This document shows, piece after piece, positions 1 through 14,207 of a DNA stretch of 64,000 bases. The translations under genes were made by a program, and so were the position numbers. Source of the stretch: Amyelois transitella. Its lineage: Eukaryota; Arthropoda; Insecta; Lepidoptera; Pyralidae. The stretch is from contig NC_083506.1 of the NCBI RefSeq assembly GCF_032362555.1, positions 8,665,501-8,729,500 of the forward strand, in the 5' to 3' direction. How positions within the stretch are numbered: the stretch's first letter is position 1; the number at the start of each line of letters is the position of its first letter. A model generated the notes under the pieces. It saw nothing but the letters and a program-made list of their open reading frames with translations. It did not search any database and had not been told where the DNA came from.

Positions 1-3000
1 ACAGAAAACACAGATTCAGAGTCATTGAAAAATATATTGGGTACACTCGTTGGTTAGTTCATGTCAGTTACGATTCTACCACAGTAAAAGCAAAATAGCC
101 TCAAGTGAACATAGTAAGTAGTTCCAACTCAAACAATTTGATTTCATTACATATATTGTGGAATACAACAAAATGTTCCCTCGTTTTAAAGCTATCATAA
201 AACATCATCTTACGTGATCCAAAAAAGGCAATTACAAAAAAGCATCGCTAACGAGACTTGAAATTTTTAAGTAAGATTGGAGTGCTACCGTTTTAATATT
301 AATCAACAGACATGGCCTTCATATAACGTTAAGATTCATGAATTACCCTGCACGAAGAAATTTGGAATCTATTTATTATACAATCTATCCATATCTGAGA
401 CCTAACTGCGATTTCTACATTTATCAAAGCGAGAATAAGTGCACTATTTAAAATATATTCACATACTACTTATCCAAAATTAATGCTAGAAGCCATGCAA
501 TACTACGGTCCATTTATAAAAGCGAGAATGATATTGTTTAGACGTCATACGTAAAATTAGCAACACATCGACTGCGATATGTACTGAAAAGCAGGACTAG
601 TCAATTGCGGCAGTGCTTTTGTAATTATACATAATAATGTATTGCATATCATTGAAAGTGTCGCTTGTCCACCTCGCCACGCTTGTTCTCGACGGTCTAA
701 TGGCGTTCTTCGCAGTCAAAGTGTTAGAAAAAAACATAATAATTTTAGTAATCGAAAATAATTTTTGGGATTTAAAAAGCTATGCTAATCTTATAACATT
801 TTCTATCAACAAGTAGCAATAATAAAGAAGTGGTGTTAAATCATACTCAACTTAAATTTATTATCGAAATAGTAGATAGACCCTACTTAATAGTGGGGCT
901 AGGAAAAAGTGAATGAACAGAGCAGTTGGTGCAAGTGCGAACATTATAACTTAACATACATATATGCTTGAACACCAAGTGATAAATAAATTTTTAGTTT
1001 ATTTAAGAACACAATTGAAACAAAAATCTTATACAATATATAGTTGAAGGCCGATCTTTGATCTACTAAAATAACATTTATGGACATTAAAATATTCTGA
1101 TATGAGACATACGATAAATAGGAATTTTTTTAATTCAGAAAAAATATCCGCCATATATATATGTAAATTTACGATAACGTAATTACACACAAAGTTATAC
1201 AATAAAATACACACTTTGAAACAGCCAGCTAAATAAATAAAGTATATGCGATCAGTATTATTTTGGTACAATTTATTAGACGGAAAATACTACACTACTA
1301 AATACATAAAGCGTACAAATAACAGCTAACAATATATATACTTATACCTATAGCATCAAACTATTATCATAATTAATATGATGATGAAAGTCTGATGGTA
1401 CCATAGGTGGTCCCATGAAAATTAAAGTTCATTATATTAGAGAAATAATTTTAAAGCTTCCGTTTAGTTGGTTTACAAAATAAGTGCTTGAACTGTGTGA
1501 GATCACATAAGACGTTAACTAGACTATAGATAATAGACAAACATACATTAATGAATACGTTCCGATGTTGGATTAGATCCTTCCCTTGTCCTGAGACGAC
1601 TACCATAAAAGCGAACAACAAATTTTCATTTGGACCACCAATGCATTATCATTATCGCCTAATACAAATCGATTCAGGTCTAACCGAGTGGTCAGTAAGT
1701 AAAATTAACAATTAGCTAATTAAACTTGCCATTAAAATTATGTACTAATTACTAATCATAATGTTTTATGATTAAACAAGACTTTATAGTTAATTTAACT
1801 TTATTGATTGTTACAAGGCTTTGTTATCCTAATAATAATTGTAATCCTCGGCAGGTATTGATATTCTATTAGATATAGAATGAGTTGTCCGAATCCAGAG
1901 TGGCATTTCCTTACTTCGGGAAAATTGTGCAAAAACTTTGTTCGCGTCAACATGCTCAACCAAACCACACCCGTATGCCTCATAACGTTACAGCGACAAT
2001 GCATTTGCAATACCTTTATTAACTACGAATAAAAATAATTAAAATCCATTTAGCAGTTTATGTAAAAATTATATTCAATATGAATTATTTCCTAAAGTAA
2101 AATATTTATTTCTATGATTTCAAAAATCTTTTGAATCGTTTGATTGCGCGGTTGCGCATAAGAGTACGTAAAATTGAATTCAATCTAGTGTCTTATAATC
2201 ATGTCATTACTCTGCTTTAGGTCATTCTAGAGTTATGGGTTGTTTCGATTGGTCGTTAAACAAAGAGTAAACGTACAACTGATAAAAGGCAGTAACTACG
2301 TTACTAGAATGTTCATATTTCATAGTCATTAACATCACTACTTATGGCAAAATGTTCATAAAAATTTACCGCACCCTGCATGGGCGCCTTAACGATAAAT
2401 GAAAACCCCAAAATATTTAAATCTTAACTATTACAAGAGAACTAGTAGGCCTGTTGAACTAGATCACTTGTTTTCAGAGCATAAAGGTGTCTGCGGTTTA
2501 TACACACGCAAAAAACACTACGTTTCTATAAAGTTTCAGGATTAGCAGTAAACTATGGACGGGGTTAATTTTTAGTTCATATATGATATATTGTAATCAA
2601 CGTGAATTACTGTTGTGTTCAAACATGAATTAATAAATACACGGACACGATAATTTAACTTAAGATAATATAAGTATAGAATTTGGAAGCTTTTCTAATA
2701 ACAAAATAATTGTGTTAACACAACTTCATAGAAATGGAGTGTTTTGGCTGCCTCACAAACATTGTATATTTACCGAAATTACTCTATTAATCATAAATAA
2801 GAATGCGGAACGAAAGAATAATTTGAAGTAAATACACAAAATAATTTAAAATTTTTAATTCGTTTAGATAAAAATAATAATTCTCTTATTTTTTTCGTTA
2901 AAGGGGTATTTCACTCGCCTAAAATTAATTTGCGTTGTGAAAAAAAAAGACTGGATTGGTGTTTCTAATATTACCACCAACCTGCCTCACTTCTAGGGCT

Positions 3001-4449
3001 CACCAAATGGATTAGTGGGGCAAATTAAAAATTTGGTATAATCTGCCACACTAGGGACATTCATTTTGTGATAAATTTTCTATTAAAATTAATGACCGGC
3101 GTGTTTGTGGAGGAAAGTGGTACAATTTAGTGTTGATACTCTTTAAAAATTTGCTTTATGGTATTGATCCAACAGTAATATTCTTATTCTCAAGGTCCAA
3201 GTACTTTTTTCTCGTTGCTATGTTCAAAAATAGAATATAAATATGTATACATTTGCGTGGTACTCTCATTTACCATAAAAAATCATCGATGATAATGCTA
3301 TGTATGTATTTAAAAGACCAGCGGAGAAAGTGTGGAAATTTAATTTTATGCATTATTTCCTTAAGCATTTTAACTGTTTTACTTCTGAATATTGGACCTC
3401 AAGAGTGAACATAACAATCATTACTCTCAGTGCAATATTTTGTTACATTTATAACCAAATCGGATGACAATGGGCATAGACTTTAAGTGCATCTCAATAA
3501 TTATGCGTATTGGATTACATTTTAAGTAGACTGTGTCATCGTAAAGGCAACATAAATTAACAAATTAATTGCGACTTAATTCTAAATACTACTATATACG
3601 CTTAAATATATTTCTTCCCTCCTAAATTTTCAAAAAGTCCTAAATTACATACATATTGCGAAAATATGTAAGTATGCAACTCATCGTTAAAATTGTCGAG
3701 GACCACCATCCACAAACAAGTGACCAGTAACCGTCAACATTTTAAATTATATATAATTCTTTATGCTGGATGTTGATAGACCAATAACAATAATTTATGG
3801 CGTCATAAGAGCACTGAAATGGTCATACCTATATTTTTCGATAATCATGGAAGCACTGTATCAATTAAAGTTGATATTAATTTTATATTATAGCAAGCTT
3901 AGACACACTTCATCTCTACGATATCATAAGTTAAATAGTTCCTTTTTGTAATACAAATAGATAATGATGGCGTTTCATTGATCCCTCATAAACATACCCA
4001 AGGTAACTTGAATGTATTAAGCATTAGACGCAGAATTAAACAGCTTAGTGTAAACCACCCAAACAAAAAAAATCATTAAATATATTTATATACAAATATT
4101 GCATGTTTTCGCCTTTACAACTCTTGTTTATGAATTCCCACATGAAACAAATCAAGTGTCTAAAATAACGTTTAGTATTTAAAAAGTAGTTAAATTTTAA
4201 TGTTATCTTATCATTACATTTGTGTGTAAGTATTTAAGTTAATTTAAAGAATTCATCACTTTCTCTTACAAATACATGTAAGATAATTTCTTGATTTCGA
4301 TTTAATGTTTCATCCAGTGTTTGCTTGCTAATGTGGGCTTATCTATATGAATTTGTAAACAGAACACCGATAAACCAACAATTCTGTATAAATTGAATAC
4401 TAGAAAGGAAAATCTTCAATGGACTGGTTACTGGCCATAAAGTTACATT
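1..4449 (-). other. Gene-free AT-rich stretch, probable Argonaute-1 3' UTR
   Basis: No ORF here resembles a known protein, and I recognise none of the repeat families that are common elsewhere in the window. The stretch lies directly downstream of the Argonaute-1 stop codon on the minus strand, so a long 3' UTR is the simplest reading. Long Ago1 3' UTRs are known in insects, but the end of the transcript cannot be fixed from the sequence, because candidate minus-strand poly(A) signals (TTTATT on the plus strand) are numerous. Confidence 0.4.
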
Positions 4450-7400
4450 CTAAGCGAAGTACATGACTTTCTTAGTGACCGCGTGTACTGTGATCGCCCT
4501 CGCCATGGCGCCGGGCGTGCGGTCCTCGCTGCAGGCCGACTGGTGGGAGCCCTCGCCGGAGTCGTGCTCCTTCTCCACCAGGTGGTACCGCGCGCGGAAC
4601 GCCACCAAATGCGCGTAGTACGCGGGCGCCGGGATGGACACCGAGCGCGTGCAGCGCACGTACGTGTGGCACAGCTGGTACGTGAGGCATTGCAGCTCGT
4701 CCGACCCGAAGTGGTTGTCGTCCCACAGCACGTGGTAGTGCGACGGCCGCGACGTGCCCTGGCGGTGATAACACAAATTATTGCCGATACAATATTATTA
4801 CACAACAACAGATAGATGAGATTACGACGAAACCTCCGATGAAAAATGTGTACATATTAGGTACATAGTTCTGAAAATAACTTTTTTCTTAAAAGATGTA
4901 ACCAGAGTTCTTTAATTATTTAGTGCTTGCTTTAAAGGTTCCGTTTTTACATAGGTAGTTTGTTTTAAATATTGTTTATAAATTAAAATCTTTTCATATT
5001 CCAAAAAGAAAAAAATGAATTATAAAGTACCTGTATGCCTTGATGACTGCAGAGATAGAAGTCGAATTCCGTGGGATGCGTGATACCCAGGTCCACGGTA
5101 GTTCCCGCGGGAATGTTGCCCGACTTTCCAGACTGTTCCTTTTTGTCCGCGCAGAATAGCCGCGTGTGATGTCGCTTTTGTACCACGATGAAAGTGATAC
5201 CGGGTTTGTATTCCGCTTCCAACTGCAAATAATGTTTGATTTGTCATTGAATTACTTATATATAAAGCTTCACCCTGTTGGAGAATACTTATAACATGAA
5301 ACACTTGGTATTTATATAATTATTCACAAACTAAGTAGATAGAATCAGACAAAAAAAAAGAAAAATTGAAATTAGATATTTCCATTTTATTCTATCTAAT
5401 TTCAATTTTCTCAAAGAAATAAACTAATTAAAATAACTACACAAAAAATAAAAAAAGATGAATGCTAAAAAGAACCAATTATGCCGAATGAAAGTACAAG
5501 AGGCAAATATGAGAGAATTGAAATTAAACAGTATAATAGGAAAATAAATCTTTGACTACATCAGAGATTTTTTAAAGGTGCGACTGGCAGAGAATGGGCA
5601 TTAATTTCACCTGTTGTAAATGTTACGTGCATAAAGTTTAAATAAATAACACAATAAAGAAATAAAATTAACCTAACCTTTAATATTGAAACAAACGCCA
5701 GTAGGATAGGGATGGACTATAATTGGCACCTCTTTATACTCGTAAGATTGCAGGCATTACATGACGTATTTTAAGCAGGTAGATCACCAGACTGTACACA
5801 CCTTTATACACGCCTCCCTGACAGCGGTGAGCTCGTGTTGCAGCACGTGTATGAACTGCCCCTCGGATATACCGTCGCGGTACATTATGATTCTGTGAGG
5901 TTTGAACCCGCCCGTGCTCTTGTAGAACATCAACAGTAGCTCCTGGACCATACTGCTCATTTCGTGGACGATTTCTTGTCTGCGAAGTTAACAATATTAT
6001 TGTTACTCTTTAGGACCTCTTTAGAATTGACTTGATTTATGTACAATTTAATATTGACATGTACATACATATATTTCAATTTAAAGATTTTATAAACATG
6101 ATTGCATATAATTTTTTTTCAAAACTTTGTATGTCTGTCAAGATAGATCACAGTGATACATTATATATATTTTTTAAGATCTTTGTGAACGCGTCGAGCA
6201 AGCAAATGAGAATTTATATGGTATTGCATTAGTGCCATCGAGTGACCACTAGGCGGCACTTATTAAATGACATACCAATTCGCGTCTTATTTCAAGTGCC
6301 GTGTGATTTCCGGCACTTTAGAATAGGAAAACTCAATCTCTTATTCATGGATGTCGTAAAAGGCGACTAAGAGAAATGCTAATAAACTTGGTATTCTTCT
6401 TTTAGGCGACGGCCTAGTAACCTGCCGCCGTTCGAACGTAAATAGCATGTGAAAGCCAGTGAGCGGACCTGTGCTGCTGCACGCGCACGGTGGCGGCGTA
6501 GCGCGAGGGGTGCGCGTCCATGGAGCCCACCACGGCCGCGATGGACGGCTTCTTGTTGTCGCCCGCCGGCGGGTGCGTCACGTCCACGCCCAGGAAGATC
6601 ACCGGCTCGTTGAACACCTGCAACGGCGCTCGTTACAACACGTCTCGTACCTACTACCGCAGCGTGGCCGTTCAATTGACGTATCAAAATTCGGTATACT
6701 CTGTGCATCAATCAATTCATTTCAATTATATTTCTTCTTTACAATGTATTATTCTCTCGTGCACATTTCTATTCTTATTCTAAGTTTGGATAATAGTTAA
6801 GTTGACGTTATTGAAGAAATGCTGCAGTGTAGGTTGTTACCGCTTCTTCTGCACTATCGTTGTTGAAGCGGCAGTAAACTTAGTTTTAAGTAATTTATTT
6901 GAGATCAACCAAATTTGTGAAACCAAAAGAAATGACGATTATTAAGTGATGGTTGAAATGTTCTATAATAATGAAAAAAAAAATTGAATTTGTACACGCA
7001 GCGCTAACGTAGTGTTTAATCTACAGCCGAAACACGACAACACGACAGTTAACGTTAATTTAAAGCCGTAGTTAATAAATAATTGAAGGAATTGTTGCAA
7101 AGGCTTTCCTGTTGGTCTTATAACGAAAAAATATCATGTGTGTCAACTGCTACTCTTTATGCGCAACTTCTTAAGTCAATCACAAGAAATGCTATACTAC
7201 GATATATAAATCTAGGAAGTTTTTTGGGCAATGGGTGAGCTCATTCACAAACTTCTTCTTCATCCCTTACAGGGTAGCATTGTCAATGTCATTATCTCGA
7301 TGGCCACGTTTAGCAAAATGGGTCCATATTAAAAATTAAATTTAACAAATTGCTACTCCATCGTCTATAATAGCAATACTATTCTGGATTTCAAGCGCTA

Positions 7401-10400
7401 ACGACGGTTATCCAAGACAACATTAAGCAAGAAGCTATCACGCTAAACTCTTACCTTCGGACGTAATGATGGAACTAAAATAGAGTTGATGCCGCCTAGT
7501 TTGACGTTGATTTTGAGACATAAATTACTCAGCGTTTGCGGTGAAGTTTTGTTCACGTTCTTCGCTTGGACGCATTGCGTCGCCATGCCCAATACAGTAT
7601 CTCCCACTCGCTTTACTTCCGCTGAAAGTTAAAAACAATATCATCATTATTCACATTCATCCATTTTATAAAGGTAGAATACTAACTAGGGGCCACAATC
7701 ACTTTTACAAAATTTAGATGGGAAAATTAACTTGAATGTTTTTACCATTCCCCGATATCTTATTTATCCCTAATAAAATAGAAAAGATACAATGAAAAGG
7801 TCCCTCTATGATATTATTTAATTTTGAAATTTTTATTTGGGAGATGGGCTTCCATATTTGTTGTTTTGTTTTTGTAACGTCAACATTCTTCCTTATTTCA
7901 AGCTACTACAAGGGACCCTTATTTTGATATCAATCCTTATAACTCGGCCGATTGCCATGTCTAAATACAATTACGCCTATTTGGTTAAGTTACATGCCGG
8001 CTATGTATCATTATTATCTTTGGCATGGAACATAATATCATCATAAAAAGGTTTATGAAATATATAACTTTCAATACCCTTATGACCAAACGCACTTAAT
8101 TAAGTTCAATGGTAAATATGTTAAGAAAAGCAACACAACAAAAATAAAATTACTAATGGCTACTTTGTTTTCTCAGGATTTTCCACAGAATGACGATATT
8201 ATGACACATCAACTAATGAGTTATTAGTTTATGATAGTGGCGTGCATTGTCGCTTAGTTAATCATTAAAGTACAATTACTGTATCAAAGACGCTATATGT
8301 CACCTGTAAACTGGCCATATTAGCAATGGTATGTTCAAATCTAAATGATAAAATGGAGAACCTTCTCCGACGATTATTACAGACCTGCCTTACTTAGTTC
8401 AAGTACTCCATCGTAAATTTGCCAACCCTCTACAGACATTTCTAATCTCTAAATCCCAAATACAACTTTTATTTTTAAATGGGGTACACAGGAACATACA
8501 TACATATAGTCACGTCTTTATCCCTTGCGGGGTAGACAAAGTAAACAGTCTTGGAATGCCAAAGGCCAGTTTAGCTGTTTGACTCTATAATAGAATTAAG
8601 ATTCAAATAGTAACAGGTTGCGAGCCCATCGCCTAAAAGAGGAATCCTATCTCCTAGTCGTCTTTTACGATATCCATGGGAAAGATATAGAGATTTTTTT
8701 ATATTCTATTCTCAAGTGCCGGAAACTACACGGCATGGGATACGAAACGTAATTTTACTGCCCACAATTATTGTCTTTCAAGCGAAATATCTTAAAAGTA
8801 AAAAAGCACACTGGAATAATCATTTAAAAGTCTCATATTTCTATCTGTTTAGTAAACACCTTCGTAATTATATACATAAGCTTACCATAAACGGGAGTCT
8901 TGCCAGGCAGCACGACTACTACCAACTGGAGCTGAACGAAGGTGGACTTGAGGTATTTGAACATGGGCTCCACTTGATCCGGCCCGGTGGCGTACTTGCA
9001 GAAGCAGGGCTGCCCTATGATCGGCATGCCCGCGTCATTCGATATCTTTTGCAGTTGTTGAGTGAAGTTCCTGAGAATAAGCAATAAGTTTTTTTTTTTG
9101 GTAGAAATTAGAAAAGTGGACCTCGGATCCTGTAGCAAAACGACTAATGTGCACTTTTGATAATACGAAACTAAGAGATTCTTTTTTGGTATGATATACA
9201 GTGAAATATTTACTTGTATCATTATGACTGGATGAAAGAAAGATCAGTTCAAAATTGTACTGTATACTGCCTGTGTAAATTACAATTTAAGTCTGTGAAA
9301 TTCAACTTAGAATTGGACATATTTTGATACTAACAGTAAGAACCTTTATATAAATGACGACTAACAACCATATTGAGAAAATGTGGGGTTTAGTCATTAC
9401 AATGCGAAATGTTATTTAGTTATCCTGGACTTACTTCAAAGCATCTTCTCGTACGGTTCTCTGCGGCGCGAAGCATGCGATGGCCCACACTCGAATTTCA
9501 ACTCCCATGAAGAATTGTTTCCCGCGCATGTCCCACACGCCTTGATTTGGTAATGCTTGCTGGAACATTATGTATTATTACTTTATTACAATAAAGAAGA
9601 AACCTTTCTGATAATAAATGATAAAAATGTAAGAGGCTTACTTTCAAGAAATACTATAGATGATCTAGCGTTTGCTCTTTACTCTCATACAAATCTCTTA
9701 AGTGTCCTTTTAGTTCCGTAATACTCTACCTATTCTTGGGGTCCGACGACACACGTAACCGTATCTTAATGTGTCATCGCCGAATAACATCTTAATTTTA
9801 TTTCTTGTTAAATAACAATCTTAAACACCTTCTTGGTGTATGTTCAACATGAGTATTATAGATATGACGCAAGGTTTACCTGTCCGCCCAAAGAGGAGAC
9901 GCGGCCGCCGTACTGCAGCTTGGGCGGCGGCAGCACGCGGCCGCGCACCTCCATCATGTTGTTGGAGATCGTCAGCCCGAACTCCTTCACGTACAGGTCC
10001 GTGTTGAAGTTAGCGCGCCGCACCAAGTTGTTGATCTCTCGCTCTCTGGATTATATCATTTTATTGATAAAAAAATTACTAAACCGCTTAAATAGCCCAG
10101 GGTGTTTATTCACGAATGTTGAGAAGACCTCTCCCCTTATCTTTATGTTTAAAATAGAAAGACAGGGAAGATACGAACTTGTTCCGCCCGAAAGTCATTC
10201 AGACAGAATTTATTATAGTTTAGACATTTCTATGGACATTTCTCTAACAGTACTCAAATATTGACATGTATCTGAACGCTACTGCTTGCTTTAGTAAAAC
10301 AACGTCTTTTGTATAAAGTATCTGAGGCCTGTTACTATTGCAAATAACACCGCAGAGAACAGTACGAGACGACGTTTTGAAGTTGTAAGTCCAGTATAAC

Positions 10401-13400
10401 TAAATAACAAAGTCCACCATTACAAGATTTCTTGTAACTGTGTAAATTTCTGTGAAATAAAGATAATACAAACAGATATTTGGAATAAGAGACTTAAAAG
10501 TACATGTAAGAATGTAATAATAAAAAACCAAGTATATACCGGTCAGGGGCTGATCGCGCCGTAGCTTTAATCATTGTGGACGTCTGCATATCTGTTAATT
10601 TCTTAATGCATCTCTGTCCGGGCACAATATTACACACTTCCAATGGCAAGTACGTGTGCTTATGTTCCTGTCCCACTTGCAAACATGGCAAATGTGGATA
10701 CCTGAGCTTCATTTTATATTTGTCAAAGAAATATTTTGATACAGTACATTCTACTGTTTGTCCGTTTTCAAGCTGTAGAGGAAATCTGCAACAAAAATGG
10801 GTTAGGTGAAATTAGGTTTTCCTTGTATTAAATTAATGTTTAACTTTTGCATAATTCCAGCATTTCATGTACTCATACTTATGCTGTTGCTATAGTATAT
10901 TTACATAGGTACATTCTCATAAAAATAATATTAAAAGTAACGAAATTTACTTGCTCATTTTTACTGAAGTCATAATAAGAACAATTCAATATAATCAGAT
11001 CTGCAGCAAAAATAACTGTCTCAAGTTCATTCATAGTGACATGGAAATTCCTGAGTGAAATTTTATGTAACAAAGATAAAATAATACTTACGATTGCATT
11101 TGTGCAGGTCTGCGTGTCACATTACACACTCTGTATTTCCTCTTCATAGTGCCACAATGGGTAATTTCTATCTTCAAGCCTTTGATTTCTTTAGTGAATT
11201 TAACTCTTTGAGAGTCTGTCAGTGGTTTTCTTTGGTCATTTATGTCCCTTATATCTAATACTTCACACATAAACTCTATAACAGGCTGAGCTTTGTAAAA
11301 TGCAGTTGCGGAAACTATAATAAAAAAAATACATAACTTTAATAAAATTGTAACAAAATTTTAACACAAAATATCAATTTTTAAAATTTTCATCCCTAAA
11401 TCATACTTAAATACCGTTTTGTCTCTAAGAGTCCAATCAACCATAAACTATCTAGGCATTATGCCTTTAACTGATTTTATTCTTTCACTTTGCATTATAT
11501 TATTTATATATATTATAAATTATAATGGTATTAAACACGCGCGTAACATACCTTTATTTTTGTCCGTCCTTAATATGACCAGAGATCTTTGGAACATGAT
11601 TGGAATTGTCCAAGATAAAATAAAGGTATGTTTCGTACGCATTTAATAGTGTATTATTTATAAATAATATTATGCCTGTACTTACCATCTATATTTAACA
11701 TCATTTTCCATTGGCTCGGTCTGACTGATTGATGGAAACCAAACCAGACCTCACGGCCACCACCCAAAGGGTGATAATACCCATCCGGTGAAGAGAAGAA
11801 TGAACGTCCAACAGGTGTATACATCATGGAAGGCAGGTGTCTCATGACCACATCAAGAGCAAGTATTGCATCATTAGGTATTTGTCTTGTACGACCTTCT
11901 AATGCCTCCTCTAATGCAAATAGGGAGACCTGTGAACAACATCATTACATTATGGCCCTGAGTCTTAACACCTTGGGCATGGGTTTTTTCTGATAAGATT
12001 TACATACAATCCTCTTATAGAACCCATTTAATAGGATATAGGTTGCATAACAAATAAAATAGGCAGTTGTTCATTTATTAGCAATGATACAGACACAAAT
12101 GTTCTTTAATTTATTGTTTTATATGTAGATAGGCATTTGTCTATCTTCTTCTTTTTCACAAACTTTGCATGGAATCCTAACCCATATTGGTTTGATCAAG
12201 ATTACACATCCAGTCCTTATAACGTTTTGCCTCACCATAAGTACATAACTTTGAAATTAGTTTCTGGTATGTTGTGTCTATAAACTAATAAAAAAATTAA
12301 AGAATGCCTTCTTTAATTAAGTCAGTATGTTACATTCATATCAATCATCATAAATGTCAAAACAGATAATGTTAATTTATATGTATATATGAGGATTTGC
12401 AGAAATTTCCGCGTGAATGAGAATTAACAGGGAGAGTTAATAAGTTAGATTAGACAACAGGGGTTCCAGGCTCATCTCAAAAAAATTTACAAAATCATTT
12501 ACCTGGGCAACCCATTTTATAGTGACACGGAAGACTCTGTCCTTGCCTTCTCCAGGTAATATTACTTCTAATTCAACTCTGTCATTGCCTATAGGTAAAG
12601 GATCTCTGGTATATAAATTGTTCCTTCCATCAAATACAGGTTTGAGTGCACCAAATATTTTGTTATAACAATGAACCATAGTCTCTACAATTTCTCTATT
12701 AACCTGAAAGAAAATTTAATTGATTAGTTAGTGTTTTTAATAATATCTTAATGGCAGAAAATGTATATTATTTTTACACATAAAGGTTAGGAAGCTGAAT
12801 ATTATTACATAGTCGCACCAAGTGAGTAAGGCTTCAAAAAAGAGATAGGTATTAAAATGGCTTAAAATAAAAAAAAAACACAAATTTTTCATAAGAAATT
12901 ATATAATTTTTTTATTAAAAGTTTATGTTTGTCACAGGATTAGTCTTTATTAATGCACTTAAAACCATTACAAATTAACAAAATAACAACTTTAATAAAA
13001 AATGTTATTTTATCATATAAAATAACGAGGCCTATAACTCATTCCATTTTTTATTTGGAAGTTACTTTTTGCTTTTTCCCCAATTTATCATAATAGCATC
13101 AACAAATATTGTTTATCTTTAATTACATACCTACATATAGTCACATCTATTTGCCTTGTGGGGTAGACAAAGCCAACAGTCTTGAAGACTAGAACATCAT
13201 ATTTAGTTGCATGGCTTTATGATAGAATTGAGATACAAATAGTGGCAGGTTGCTAGCCCATCACCTAGTCTCCTTTTACAACATCCATGGGTCTACTCTT
13301 TTTGCTATTTGTTCCAGGAACCACACAGCACCAATAAAAAAAAATTGCCTCCCGTAAAATGGCTGTCACAAGTCTTGAGTAGTTCTTGTCCTTGTGACTC

Positions 13401-14180
13401 CCAATCAAACACTCAGCTGCTATGATACACAGGGTGGAATGTAAAAAGTATGATATGTCTACTATATTTTTTTTATATTCTAATTTTTCAATATTTATAG
13501 ATCATCCAATAATATTACATACCTTTCTTGGGCATTTATCTGGTTGTATATTGACATCATAGTGATGAACAAATCCTCTAGGCATTGTTATTTGGAAATG
13601 ATTTGCTCGTAACATGATTGGTCGTCCTTCATGGCCAAGGTTGGGTCTTCGCGGGCATGTCAGTACAGGTAAATCAGGTGGGGGTGCAACGGCTGGAGAC
13701 ACGAGAGCCATGGCGCCAGTACCACTGGCAACGCCGGGGGCGGGTGCACCAGTCGTGGGGACCGTGGCAGGCGCTCCGGCTGCCGTACCTGTAGTACTTG
13801 ACGCACCACTGACTGTCGCAGCACTAACAGTGCCGCTACTCGCCTCCCCCGGTGGTGCTACAGTAAAAACAATAAGAGCATTCATATAAAGACATGGCAA
13901 CTAGAATTTGAGTGACACCTCGTGAACAAAAACTTTTGGTTGCTAGTAACTATAGATAAAATATTACAAGAACAAGATTACAACTTCACATATAGTGGTC
14001 ATTGTACCCGTAAGTTCATTTCGTTAGCAAGCAGTCACCCGTTGAACGTCTATGTAAACTCAACATCATTAATTTAGGACACATTTGGGACACATAGAAA
14101 AAAGGTAAATCCTCTTGTCTGTTCTTTAAATTTATAATAATTATGTGAAAATTATACTTACGTTGGCCAACGGGGTACAT
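4450..14180 (-). CDS. AGO1: Argonaute-1 (miRNA-guided silencing effector)
   Basis: Core protein of the cytoplasmic miRNA silencing complex; it binds small RNAs and represses or cleaves target mRNA. Coding exons (minus strand, 5' to 3'): 14180-14162, 13857-13523, 12703-12503, 11929-11686, 11314-11092, 10785-10540, 10045-9880, 9559-9435, 9070-8886, 7621-7455, 6617-6469, 5979-5802, 5222-5031, 4758-4450. They join in frame to 912 residues. Order: an Ala/Ser/Thr/Pro/Gly-rich N-terminal leader (about residues 7-80), N domain, PAZ (about 285-400), MID, PIWI, and the usual MYFA end. The slicer tetrad is complete by position: D649 (in GVDVTHPP), E689 (RQEIVHE), D722 (YRDG), H860 (AYYAHLVAF). The first coding exon has only 19 coding bases, MYPVGQ plus one base. 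Its acceptor at 14208-14209 implies a spliced, non-coding first exon upstream. Oddities: A to V in the usual GADVTHPP and D to V in the usual VHADTKK. Family assignment is certain. Confidence 0.98.
5360..5412 (-). repeat. AT-rich hairpin in an Ago1 intron
   Basis: Inverted repeat in the intron between exons 5979-5802 and 5222-5031. The arms share AAAATTGAAATTAGATA and its complement (17 paired bases, with extra pairs beyond one bulge), around a loop of about 14 bases. Transcription of Ago1 would place it in nascent RNA. It is short for a pre-miRNA and its sequence matches no miRNA I know. Confidence 0.7.
6289..6428 (+). repeat. SINE-like family A, 5' part only
   Basis: Carries the family head (GTGCCGTGTG, then CCGGCAC) and the core ATGGATGTCGTAAAAGGCGACTAAG, ending about 40 bases before the Ago1 exon at 6469-6617. 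The 3' half with the TATGTATG tail is missing. It lies antisense to Ago1. Confidence 0.75.
8491..8740 (-). repeat. SINE-like family A copy in an Ago1 intron
   Basis: Reads as the reverse complement of the family consensus visible at 15352-15622: tail ACATACATATAGTCACGTC, then CCCTTGCGGGGTAGACA, the CATCGCCTAAAAGAGGAATCC block, and the head CAAGTGCCGGAAACTACACGGCA. Nearly full length; sense orientation relative to Ago1. Confidence 0.85.
13127..13340 (-). repeat. SINE-like family A copy in an Ago1 intron
   Basis: Diverged copy in the intron between exons 13857-13523 and 12703-12503. The tail (ACATATAGTCACATC), the GGGGTAGACAAAGCCAACAGTC block, the GGCAGGTTGCTAGCCCATC block and the head (CAGGAACCACACAGCAC) are all recognisable. 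Confidence 0.8.
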
Positions 14181-14207
14181 TTTTATATAAAATAGAAATC
14201 AATCAAA
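14181..14207 (-). other. 5' UTR part of the first coding Ago1 exon, with splice acceptor
   Basis: On the minus strand a pyrimidine-rich tract ending in ACAG lies just upstream (acceptor AG at 14209-14208), followed by 27 bases of leader and the start ATG at 14180. This implies that the Ago1 promoter and first exon lie further right. Confidence 0.6.

Noticed and set aside
4483-4815. Plus-strand ORF over the last Ago1 exon, and two other minus frames there
   Set aside because: Shadows of a GC-rich conserved exon; only one minus frame gives the Argonaute C-terminus.
13614-13889. Plus-strand ORF opposite the Ago1 N-terminal leader
   Set aside because: Low-complexity mirror frame of the Ala/Pro/Ser-rich leader.
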